64,000 bases of DNA from JABAAI01 sp965242745 (GTDB lineage Bacteria; Spirochaetota; Leptospiria; Leptospirales; Leptonemataceae), in assembly GCA_965242745.1 (NCBI GenBank), contig CBDETG010000088.1, positions 5,665 through 69,664 of the forward strand, read 5' to 3'. A model generated the notes under the pieces. It saw nothing but the letters and a program-made list of their open reading frames with translations, was not told the origin of the DNA and did not search any database. How positions within the stretch are numbered: the first letter of the stretch is position 1; each line of letters starts with the position of its first letter. Of this stretch, positions 34,909-42,895 are shown piece after piece. Both the position numbers and the translations under genes were made by a program.

Positions 34909-35676
34909 ATGATACGTATTGGATTTTCTGCTTGTTTTTTCCATCCTGATCCCAAGCGTCCTATTTTTAAGGGCAAGACGCTGCTCTTCTTAGAAGAACA
35001 GATGATAGAGTTTTTTATGTCCTACAAAGTTTTCCCCGTACTCATACCCCGCACACGCTCAGAGAGCGACCTGGATTTCATACTTTCACAGATAGATGGG
35101 ATGGTTTTTCAGGGCGGCAGTGATATATCTCCCTTAAGCTACCAAGAGCGTCCCCTCAAAAAAGAATGGGAAGGAGATCCCATTCGCGATGAATATGAAA
35201 TAGCTCTCCTCCGAAGAGCTATGGACTTGGATAAGCCGGTGTGGGGCATTTGCCGCGGCATGCAGCTGATCAATGTAGCTCTGGGGGGCAGCCTTTACCA
35301 AGATATTCCAACGCAATACCCAAGCCCTATCGTACACCGTAACTATGAGCTCTATGATATGCACAGCCACGAAATTACTTTGGATGCAGAGGGGGATTTA
35401 GCCCGCATGTACGATAAGATAGCCCAAAGAAAAGTTCTGAGCATACACCATCAGGCGGTGAAAGATGTAGCAGAAGGGCTTGTGGTGGAGGCCTATGCAA
35501 AGCAAGACTCTCTTATTGAAGCGCTGCGTTACAAAGGACGGGGTAAAAACAAACTATATGTCTTTGGCGTACAATGGCATCCTGAGTTCCAAGACTTGCA
35601 AGATCATTCTTTGATGAGCCCCTTACCTATGTTAGAAGACTTTTTAGCCGCAGTCAGGCTTCGGAAGAAATCATAG
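34909..35676 (+). CDS. peptidase C26 / PuuD-like gamma-glutamyl hydrolase
   Basis: The 255-aa protein is a class I glutamine-amidotransferase-like hydrolase. The nucleophile elbow reads WGICRGMQLINVALGG, and the catalytic His-Glu appears in FGVQWHPEFQ. GMVFQGGSDISPLSYQE near residue 65 is typical of the C26 family, which includes gamma-glutamyl-GABA hydrolase PuuD. The exact substrate is unknown; no putrescine genes are nearby. It follows pyrD by 7 bp and is convergent with ilvB, with 21 bp between the stops. Confidence 0.88.
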   Translation: MIRIGFSACFFHPDPKRPIFKGKTLLFLEEQMIEFFMSYKVFPVLIPRTRSESDLDFILSQIDGMVFQGGSDISPLSYQERPLKKEWEGDPIRDEYEIALLRRAMDLDKPVWGICRGMQLINVALGGSLYQDIPTQYPSPIVHRNYELYDMHSHEITLDAEGDLARMYDKIAQRKVLSIHHQAVKDVAEGLVVEAYAKQDSLIEALRYKGRGKNKLYVFGVQWHPEFQDLQDHSLMSPLPMLEDFLAAVRLRKKS

Positions 35677-35692
35677 AAAAAGCCGCAGGCTA

Positions 35693-35716
35693 AGAGTCTA
35701 GTTTTGAGACCGGCTC
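35693..35716 (-). mobile_element. MITE left-end fragment inside the ilvB 3' end
   Basis: On the minus strand the sequence TAA-GAGCCGGTCTCAAAACTAG matches the left end of the MITE for about 24 bp with few mismatches. It supplies the last codons and the TAG stop of ilvB (C-terminal KSRSQN). No right end is present nearby. Confidence 0.7.
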
Positions 35717-37407
35717 TTAGGCCCTTTTAGATCGGAGAACAAAATCATGTCTTTTTGATCCTTGCCGCCTTGTATCATCGGGAAAACTTTCTCATCAGCA
35801 GGGATGACGACTTCTAAGAAAGCGGCCTTGCGCAGATCAGCTAAAAGAAAATCAAGGCCTTCCTGTATTTGTTTGGGATTCATAATGCGCATCGCTGGTA
35901 TTTGGTAGCTTTCTGCCAGTTTTACAAAATCAGGATTGTATTGCCATTCTGATTCGGAGAAACGCTCCTCGAAAAACAGCTCCTGCCACTGCCGGACCAT
36001 GCCCAAGAAGTTATTATTCAGCAAAAGGATTTTAATAGGGAGTTCATATTGACGCAGCGTGGCCAGCTCTTGTATGCACATTTGGTAAGAGCCATCACCT
36101 GTGATGCAGATTACGAGCTCCTCCGGTTTTGCAAATTGTGCTCCTATAGCAGCAGGCAAGCCATAGCCCATAGTGCCCAAGCCCCCGCTCGTAAGCCAGC
36201 GATTAGGCTTAGCAAAATGATAAAACTGCGCTGCCCACATCTGATGTTGTCCTACATCTGTCGTAAGAATGGCATTGCCTTGAGTCATGTTATATAGCTC
36301 CTGCAGCACAAGCTGTGGTTTAATCTCATTTGGACTGATCTCGTATTCCTTTGAAAGAGGAAATTTCTGTTTATAGCTCTCCATATGCTCTATCCAAGAA
36401 GAACGGTCTTTCTTTTCCACATGCTTTAGCAAAGCAAGAAGCGCCTCATTGAGGTCGCCTGCAAGAAATGTATCTACCTTCACGCGTTTGTTAATCTCTA
36501 CAGCGTCAATGTCTATGTGCGCCCGTACTGCCTGACTGGCAAAAAGCCCGGCATTCCCAGCAACTCTATCATCAAAACGAGCTCCTAAGGAAAGCAGGTA
36601 ATCACATTCCAAGATGGCCTTGTTTGCATAAGGAGTCCCGTGCATGCCAGGCATACCTAAAGAAAGCATATGATTGCCAGGGAAGGCGCCTAAGCCCATC
36701 AAAGTACAGCTTACGGGAGCCATGGCTTTTTCTGCAAGAGCGATAACAGAAGAGGAGGCATTGGCGTTTATAGCTCCTCCTCCCACAAGGAATACGGGGC
36801 GTTCTGCCTGATTCAAGGCCCTGGCAAAGGCAGCAATATCACCCTGCACAGGCGCTTTGATCAGAAAACGTTCTGCAAGCTTAGGCTGAGCCTTGAGAAT
36901 TTCTGTCTCCTGTGTCTGAACATCTTTTGGAAAATCTAATAAAACAGGTCCGGGTCTTCCCTGCGTACATAGCGCCCAGGCTTCTTCAAAACAGCATGCT
37001 ATATCATCTGCGCTTTGTATGAGCGCATTGTATTTGGTAACAGGGATAGAAATTCCGTAAATATCCGCTTCTTGGAAGGCATCTGAGCCAAGGGCGCTGG
37101 TAGCCACCTGCCCGCAGATAACCATGATAGGTATGGAGTCCATTTTGGCGTCACATAAACCAGTTACTACGTTTGTGGCGCCCGGACCACTGGTGACTAC
37201 TACAAGGCCTATTTTGGATGTGGCACGCGCATAAGCTTCCGCCATATGGATTGCGCCCTGTTCATGGCGCACTAAGATGTGGCGTATGGAGGAATGATAA
37301 AGCGCATCGTAAAAGGGCAGGATGGCCCCCCCTGGATAACCAAAGACTAAATCTACCCCATGGGACCTGAGTAGATCGATCATTAATTGCGCGCCTGTTT
37401 TTTTCAT
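35698..37407 (-). CDS. ilvB: acetolactate synthase large subunit
   Basis: The product (569 aa from ATG 37407) is the ThDP-dependent enzyme that condenses two pyruvates, or pyruvate with 2-oxobutyrate, for branched-chain amino acids. Motifs include DLVFGYPGGAILPFYDAL, LVRHEQGAIHMAEAYARA, VTSGPGATNVVTGLCDAKMD, GRPGPVLLDFPKD, the ThDP-binding ITGDGSYQMCIQEL...LNNNFLGMVRQWQ and PNRWLTSGGLGTMGYGLPA. The C-terminus ends KSRSQN, encoded by a MITE end. No ilvN regulatory subunit gene is adjacent. Upstream, TTG 37419 would add four residues, and a 14-bp tandem repeat starts about 120 bp from the start codon. Confidence 0.95.
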   Translation of the reverse strand: MKKTGAQLMIDLLRSHGVDLVFGYPGGAILPFYDALYHSSIRHILVRHEQGAIHMAEAYARATSKIGLVVVTSGPGATNVVTGLCDAKMDSIPIMVICGQVATSALGSDAFQEADIYGISIPVTKYNALIQSADDIACCFEEAWALCTQGRPGPVLLDFPKDVQTQETEILKAQPKLAERFLIKAPVQGDIAAFARALNQAERPVFLVGGGAINANASSSVIALAEKAMAPVSCTLMGLGAFPGNHMLSLGMPGMHGTPYANKAILECDYLLSLGARFDDRVAGNAGLFASQAVRAHIDIDAVEINKRVKVDTFLAGDLNEALLALLKHVEKKDRSSWIEHMESYKQKFPLSKEYEISPNEIKPQLVLQELYNMTQGNAILTTDVGQHQMWAAQFYHFAKPNRWLTSGGLGTMGYGLPAAIGAQFAKPEELVICITGDGSYQMCIQELATLRQYELPIKILLLNNNFLGMVRQWQELFFEERFSESEWQYNPDFVKLAESYQIPAMRIMNPKQIQEGLDFLLADLRKAAFLEVVIPADEKVFPMIQGGKDQKDMILFSDLKGPKSRSQN

Positions 37408-37527
37408 TATACGAAACAAGTGATCTTTGCTTAGAACGCTTTTGCATTACGCACAAAAAACGCGCATCAGATGCAAAAGCAATACTCCAGCTGAAGTAGA
37501 AAAAGAGGGAAGGTATCTTGTCAAATG

Positions 37528-37611
37528 AAAAATATCAGTGCAAAAATATCAGTGCAAAAATATCAGTGCAAAAATATCAGTGCAAAAATATCAGTGCAAA
37601 AATATCAATAC
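37528..37611. repeat. 14-bp tandem repeat, six units
   Basis: AAAAATATCAGTGC is repeated five times exactly, followed by one degenerate unit (AAAAATATCAATAC). It lies in the 264-bp gap between the ilvB start and the end of the small lipoprotein gene, both minus strand, so it is in the ilvB 5' region. Units are directly adjacent, without spacers. Confidence 0.95.
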
Positions 37612-37671
37612 AAATGAAAACGATTTTCTAAGGCATTTGCCAGCCCAATCTGAAAACTGCAAACTGCAGCT

Positions 37672-37965
37672 TTAATCTTCTTTGTCCTTTAATGGATCAC
37701 AGGGGGACTCGTGCATGAGAAAGGCTTCCTTCCACCATTTTCTTTGCTTAATCCCGGCATCTTCTTCTAAAAAATCTTCATGAAAAAAATGCTTCTTGTC
37801 TTCATAAATACTATAGCTTGCATCACATGGATCAAATTCCTTTTTGACTTCTAAAAGATCGTACAAAGAATCCAGATATGCGCAGGTCCAGAAAGGCAAA
37901 AAGAGCAGACAAAGACTCAAGCGCCTCAGGCGCAACTTAGGCCGCAAGAATTTGCTTTGCTTCAT
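37672..37965 (-). CDS. small probable lipoprotein following the LtaS-like gene
   Basis: The 97-aa protein starts MKQSKFLRPKLRLRRLSLCL, a basic n-region, followed by LFLPFWTC, which looks like a lipobox with Cys28. The rest is acidic and aromatic (HFFHEDFLEEDAGIKQRKWW) without a known motif. Its start codon lies directly next to the stop of the LtaS-like gene, so the two are surely co-expressed, and a role with that enzyme is likely. The family is not recognised. Confidence 0.7.
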   Translation of the reverse strand: MKQSKFLRPKLRLRRLSLCLLFLPFWTCAYLDSLYDLLEVKKEFDPCDASYSIYEDKKHFFHEDFLEEDAGIKQRKWWKEAFLMHESPCDPLKDKED

Positions 37966-40116
37966 TTACTTTTTTTGCTTCTGCTCTTTTTTCTGAGCTG
38001 CTTCCATACGCACCGCATAATTCATAATGACTCTCTGTGCCTGAGCTTTTTTTCGTAATCTTTCAAGCTCTGGCCTTGCTTCTACGGCGATCAGTTTTGT
38101 GCGTTTTGCATCAGACCATTGGTAATAATAGCGGGCTCCCAATGTACTTACAGCTCCCACATGATTCAAAGCCCAGCCGCCTGCATTTGCAGCAAAGAAA
38201 TCCAAATCCGAGTCAGATAAAAGATTCTTGCCCACTTGTAAAAACACAGCTTCTGGCAAAACAAGGGGGAAGATACTTGCACTAATATCGGCATGTGATC
38301 CAAAACGCCTTGTATCAACATGCACTTTTTTTCTGAGCTCTGGAGGTAAATAAAGCATAAAGGGAACTGCGTATTTCCAGTGAAACTTTTCCTTATGAAA
38401 ATCAAAGAAGGCCCAAGTATTATGATCCCCTGTGATCGCAACAATCGTATTCTTCCCCAGTTCTGCTGCCTGCAGTTGCTTTAAGAAAAGGCCTAAGCTA
38501 TGGTTTGCGTACTGGAATGCGCCAAAAGCGCGTAAAGCCTGCGATTTACTGCCTGTGAGCTCCCTTTCTACTTCTTCAGGCATTGCTAAAGGAAAAGCTT
38601 TGTAATCCTGCGGCACTTCATAAGGAGGATGATGGCTGGTACTAAGGGCGGTAATAAACTGAGGCTTTTTTGCTTTCTGCAAAAGATCTATGATATACGA
38701 AAACATATATCCATCAAAAACTCCCCAAGCATGCCTTTGCGCATTAGGGTAGAGCGCTTCCAGCGCCGCCTGGCCTGTGAGCTTTGTAAAACCTTGGTGC
38801 GGCAGGAAACGATTCAAGTCCCGCCAATGCAGCTTCCCGCTGCTAATAAAATGGCACGTATAGGAGGCCTCCTGAAATGGGCGGGTGATGGCGCTTGGAA
38901 ATGGGTGCAGGCCATATTCTGTTTGGCTGATAACTTGTTCTGGATTAAAGATAAGAAGGCTCTCCAGACTTGTGATTGTCCCATTTTGCGCTGATAAGAA
39001 ATAAGGGAAATAGATCAAATGATCCATTTCTTCTTCCAAAGCGCCCAGTAAGTTAAAATTTGCTTTGTGTAATTGGAAATAGTAGGCGCTCCAACTTTCC
39101 ATGATGATTAAGACTACGTGATAGTTTTTGCTTAGTACAGCCCGTGTTTTTGAAGAAAGATTTTTGCGGTAGAGATATCTTGCTAATGCTTGATCAAGAT
39201 CTTTGATGCCGTAATAGTTACGTATGGCTTCTTCTATACTGTCGTGTTCATAAAGCTTGAGTATCTTCTGCATATCCGTAGAGTATTGAAATTCCCGCTT
39301 ATCCTGCCAGGCGTGCCAAAAACTTATGATGCCGTTGTAAGCCAAAAAGTTAAGGAACTGATAGGGAGAAACAGCGCGGTCTCGTCTTTTTAGCGGATGA
39401 GCGCCTATGGAAGCCCGAAGCAGCAGCAAGCATAGGAGAGAAGAAGCAAGAAAAAAGCAAGCTCTGTGCCATAGCTGCGATAAGAATAGCTTTTGAGCTC
39501 TATTGATCTTCAGAAAGATTTTTTTGAGCGCCAGCAGAGTAAAAGCGCCGGCAAGGAGCAAAAGCAAGCATACAAAAAAGACAGGAAATTCTTTTCCTAT
39601 GGAGGTAATGATAGCGCCCGTGTCATCCTCTAAAAAGGCAAAGATGCGTATGTCTATATGACTCTGAAAATAGGAGTAGTAGTACTGATCCACCAGTAAA
39701 AAAATATGCAATAAGAAAGACAAAAGACCAAGCAGATAAGGAGAGAGCCGCCAAGCGCCCAGATGAAAATTATGGAGACGAGTAATGGCAGCCTGCACAT
39801 ATAAGCTCCATCTCGACAAGCTATCTAAGGGCCCTCCGCACAGGATCATCATTTGTGAAAGTATCCAAAGCAGGCTATGCAATATGTAAAAAGGCGCTAT
39901 GAACATAGCGATGGCTTGAGAATCAAATAAAAAGCCTACCCAGAAGGCCTCAAGCAGGTCCAGACGATGCAAAGAAAGCTGCTTCCAATCCCCAAAACGG
40001 AGAAGAAAGCTAATCCTTGCCAAAGACAGGAACAAAATATGAAGCCAATAGCAGCAAAAAAGAAACAAGACGCTGCGATAGTACACAAGGAAGGTCTTGT
40101 GAGCTTGATTTACCAT
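37966..40116 (-). CDS. LtaS-like phosphoglycerol transferase / sulfatase-fold membrane enzyme
   Basis: The 716-aa protein has about five N-terminal transmembrane segments and an extracytoplasmic sulfatase-fold domain. The catalytic Thr is in AQNGTITSLESLL, the metal sites are near VVLIIMESWSAYYFQLHK and IVAITGDHNTWAFFDF, and GSHADISASIFPLVL closes the domain. This layout fits LtaS and related phosphoglycerol or phosphoethanolamine transferases, which decorate envelope polymers. In a didermic cell the acceptor could be a periplasmic glycan or LPS. A C-terminal coiled, basic tail follows (RLRKKAQAQRVIMNYAV). Its stop abuts the small lipoprotein gene. A second, related enzyme is at 47097. Confidence 0.88.
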   Translation of the reverse strand: MVNQAHKTFLVYYRSVLFLFCCYWLHILFLSLARISFLLRFGDWKQLSLHRLDLLEAFWVGFLFDSQAIAMFIAPFYILHSLLWILSQMMILCGGPLDSLSRWSLYVQAAITRLHNFHLGAWRLSPYLLGLLSFLLHIFLLVDQYYYSYFQSHIDIRIFAFLEDDTGAIITSIGKEFPVFFVCLLLLLAGAFTLLALKKIFLKINRAQKLFLSQLWHRACFFLASSLLCLLLLRASIGAHPLKRRDRAVSPYQFLNFLAYNGIISFWHAWQDKREFQYSTDMQKILKLYEHDSIEEAIRNYYGIKDLDQALARYLYRKNLSSKTRAVLSKNYHVVLIIMESWSAYYFQLHKANFNLLGALEEEMDHLIYFPYFLSAQNGTITSLESLLIFNPEQVISQTEYGLHPFPSAITRPFQEASYTCHFISSGKLHWRDLNRFLPHQGFTKLTGQAALEALYPNAQRHAWGVFDGYMFSYIIDLLQKAKKPQFITALSTSHHPPYEVPQDYKAFPLAMPEEVERELTGSKSQALRAFGAFQYANHSLGLFLKQLQAAELGKNTIVAITGDHNTWAFFDFHKEKFHWKYAVPFMLYLPPELRKKVHVDTRRFGSHADISASIFPLVLPEAVFLQVGKNLLSDSDLDFFAANAGGWALNHVGAVSTLGARYYYQWSDAKRTKLIAVEARPELERLRKKAQAQRVIMNYAVRMEAAQKKEQKQKK

Positions 40117-40250
40117 CTTTTAAGTTTTCTAAGCCATAGGCGCTATTATGGCAGATGAAACAATATGATGTAAAGCGACATAATGTATATTATCGGAAGC
40201 CAATGTTTCGATACAAGGAGGCGGGAATTTTTCGATTGCAACTGCAACAT

Positions 40251-41015
40251 TTACCGCTTTTTCAAAGACAAGAGCTGTATTCTCTTGAAAACAGCTTCCG
40301 GCATGACTTTTATCGCCAGCATGACCCATTTCCAGAGACCCTTAGTATATAGAACGTTTTTTGTTTTTTTGTGCGCCTTGTAAATATCCAGCGCCACTTC
40401 TTTTGTCTGCGCCACAAAGATTTTCGCAATGACCCCGGGATGCGTGTAGCCTGCAATCATCTTGGTAGCCACAGGACCCGGCTTGACTGTTAATACGTGC
40501 ACATTGGACTTATGCAGCCTGTTACGCAAGCCGGATAAATACGCGCTAAAAGCCGCCTTGGCAGAGCCATAGATACACATATCATTTCTTACCCGTTCAC
40601 CTGCGACAGAACTGATACCTATAAGAAAACCTTCCTTTCTCTTTTCAAAATCCTTAGCAATAATGTTTAGCAGGCTGACGGGCCCGGTATAATTGCTGTG
40701 TATAATTGTAGCGCTTTCAGAGAAATCATTTTCTGCCTTGCTTTGTTCCCCTAAATAACCAACTGCGCACAAGACTCCAAGTGGTTTTTCTTGCAGGCTT
40801 TCGTAAAAGGAAGCATGGGATGCAAATTGCAGTATATCCAATTCCCTACATTCTACTTGGACTTTGTTTTTTGTCGCTATATCATTTGCAAAAGCCTCGA
40901 GCTCATGAGCCCGCCTTGCAGCAAGACACAGACTATAGCCCTTGGAAGCATATACGCGCGCGCAGGCCTGGGCTATATCACTCTTTGCGCCTATAATCAA
41001 AAGACAAGCAGACAT
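40251..41015 (-). CDS. short-chain dehydrogenase, DprE2-like
   Basis: The 254-aa protein is a classical SDR. It has LLIIGAKSDIAQACARVYA (a variant of the Gly-rich NAD site), a catalytic Ser in IGISSVAGERVR, and YGSAKAAFSAYLSGLRNRL (Tyr-x-x-x-Lys), then VLTVKPGPVATKM. The SSVAGERVR and SAKAAFSAYLSGLRNRL segments are typical of decaprenylphosphoryl-ribose 2-epimerase subunit DprE2 and relatives. A DprE1 partner is not in the window, so the substrate remains unknown. It stands between the LtaS-like gene and ribD, all minus strand. Confidence 0.85.
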   Translation of the reverse strand: MSACLLIIGAKSDIAQACARVYASKGYSLCLAARRAHELEAFANDIATKNKVQVECRELDILQFASHASFYESLQEKPLGVLCAVGYLGEQSKAENDFSESATIIHSNYTGPVSLLNIIAKDFEKRKEGFLIGISSVAGERVRNDMCIYGSAKAAFSAYLSGLRNRLHKSNVHVLTVKPGPVATKMIAGYTHPGVIAKIFVAQTKEVALDIYKAHKKTKNVLYTKGLWKWVMLAIKVMPEAVFKRIQLLSLKKR

Positions 41016-41196
41016 ACTAGATACCCTGCCTCCCTAAGCGAAGTGATAAGCTTGCCCAAAGATATTTTTCGGCGCTAAACATTTTCAAAAGCGCCTTCCC
41101 CTCCCCTTTCTTATCATCAGAGAATTTTGCCATTATTGTAAGTAAAGAGCAGGAGCTTTGATATATGTCAATGCTTTTTTCATAATACATTTGGAG

Positions 41197-42723
41197 CTAT
41201 ATTGCGGGCTTTAGAACGCTCTGGTACAAAGAACCCGTCTCCAGCCTGTCTTCTCCCAGCTCATAAGAGACTAAGGGGCTTTGCTCTTGTAAAAAAGCAG
41301 GCACGTAGACCTTCTCTTGCGGGGCCGGCTTGCCTGCCTCTTTTATATGCGCAAGATCATAATTGGAACGTAATATATAGAATCTGTCATGGGGGCTTAG
41401 AATCTCTTGGATACGCAATAACAAAGTGGCTCCTCCTTCTATGAGCACCTCATTATACTTTCTTTCTGCCAGAACATGAAGCAAAGCTGGAGCAAAGTTA
41501 TTATGTTGTAGAGGTGGCAAGAGCGCAGCTATCTTGAGAGCCTTTTCCTTCCTCAGCAAGTTGGACCAAAAATCCTGATATGGTTCTGTTACAAAACATA
41601 AGGCTGCCTTCCCAGTAGATTGAGATAATTTTTTTTGTATCTCACGAAAGCAAGAGAATGCGGCGTCTGGGCGCCCCAAAAGAAAAAGGCGATCAGGCTG
41701 GAATGCTTGTTCCTCCTTAGCAATATGGGAAGCCAGACGCCTTGCATTTGTAAGGAGCGTATCACAGAATAGATCTGTCTTTTGCGCACAAGGCCTTGCT
41801 TTTTCCAAATACGCTGCTCCTTCCTGAATCTGCTGGACAGATAGAGCAAGCCGTGGCCGGTCTTGGACAATGCTTCCCATACCTACCAATACAGCATCAC
41901 ACTTAGCTCTCAGCAAATGTCCAAAGGCTAAGGCGGCCTTTCTGGAAATTCGCAGCCTTGTGCTTCGTAAAGCCATGACAGATTCTTGCGTGCAGGCAAG
42001 CTTGAGATGTAAGCGCGGCCCCATAGAATGAATCCGCTTGAAAAAACCACCTAGGAAACTAGCGCCTAAAGCAGTAGTGCCCAAGGTCTTCTTTGTGGGA
42101 AGCAAGAGAGAGCTTCTTCTCTGCGCTGCGTATGGAAAATCCAGGCTGGAGACCTTGAGGGCGGGGTCTCGTTCCCAAATACACAATTTTGTGATTTGAG
42201 AATACTGGGAAATACGTTCTGCGCAGGGACCCGTACGCCCATAGTGCGTGCACGGCTCCAAGCTGAGATACAAACGGGCCTGCAAAGACCTAAGCTGCTT
42301 TTTGGCTATGAGGCGATCATAATGATCTAGGCAAACAATCTCAGCATGACGCCTGCCATACACTTCCGTTGCTCCACTCACAAACAGAGGCAAGGCAGGC
42401 CTTATCCATCCGAGTTTGTGCCAAAAAAAGGCAAGGGCAGCTGAAAGCTTGGCAGACAAGTCCGGAGGACAGCTAAGAGAAGATAGTCTTGTTTGCAGCT
42501 TCATAAAATAGGCTCTGTCTGAAACTAAGAAGCTGGCAGGAGCGCTGCGAGATTTCCTTTTCATATCAAAAAGAAGCAAAACACAAGCGACAGGCGGATT
42601 GGGAGCAGATCGGCCCATAGCTAAGGCAGACTGAAAGGCTAATTCCCGCTTTATTGCATGAGCAAGCTTTGTTAGTCTTCTCCCCCAATAGTAATGGAGG
42701 CTTTCATTGCGCAGCATATACAT
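41197..42723 (-). CDS. ribD: RibD-like riboflavin deaminase-reductase with long insertion
   Basis: RibD removes the amino group and reduces the ribose of a riboflavin precursor. The deaminase part shows ALAMGRSAPNPPVACVLL, then zinc ligands in GRRHAEIVCLDHYD (His) and LEPCTHYGRTGPC (Cys-Cys). About 75 residues separate the PNP motif from the HAE motif, roughly three times the usual distance; this insert is rich in Leu, Ser and Lys. The reductase half contains LRAKCDAVLVGMGSIVQDRP and EVLIEGGATLLLRIQ. At 508 aa it is much longer than typical RibD (~370). ATG 42723 is preferred; TTG 42753 would extend it. No other rib gene is nearby. Confidence 0.85.
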   Translation of the reverse strand: MYMLRNESLHYYWGRRLTKLAHAIKRELAFQSALAMGRSAPNPPVACVLLLFDMKRKSRSAPASFLVSDRAYFMKLQTRLSSLSCPPDLSAKLSAALAFFWHKLGWIRPALPLFVSGATEVYGRRHAEIVCLDHYDRLIAKKQLRSLQARLYLSLEPCTHYGRTGPCAERISQYSQITKLCIWERDPALKVSSLDFPYAAQRRSSLLLPTKKTLGTTALGASFLGGFFKRIHSMGPRLHLKLACTQESVMALRSTRLRISRKAALAFGHLLRAKCDAVLVGMGSIVQDRPRLALSVQQIQEGAAYLEKARPCAQKTDLFCDTLLTNARRLASHIAKEEQAFQPDRLFLLGRPDAAFSCFREIQKKLSQSTGKAALCFVTEPYQDFWSNLLRKEKALKIAALLPPLQHNNFAPALLHVLAERKYNEVLIEGGATLLLRIQEILSPHDRFYILRSNYDLAHIKEAGKPAPQEKVYVPAFLQEQSPLVSYELGEDRLETGSLYQSVLKPAI

Positions 42724-42739
42724 TGAGGGCAACTTTGCA

Positions 42740-42895
42740 ATAGCAGTCAGCAAAAGCCAACGCTATATTATTACAACCACGCCCAGACTCCCCCTACTAC
42801 AAGCCCCGCCCCAGTCATCAAAACCAAAGCTGCTTATTCCAATCGCTACTTATCTCACCGGACACCGCACGTCATCACTGCAACGCCGCCATCAA
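42740..42895 (-). repeat. tail repeat downstream of locus 2, shared with locus 1
   Basis: Read on the minus strand, this stretch matches the sequence after locus 1 (about 17690-17790 and 18080-18190), for example around GATAAG.AGCGATTGGAATAAG and TGATGACGTGCGG. The match joins the lipoprotein pseudogenes and their tails into one duplicated unit. Confidence 0.7.

Noticed and set aside
37528..37611. CRISPR-like array
   Set aside because: The 14-bp units are directly adjacent, with no spacers and no cas genes.
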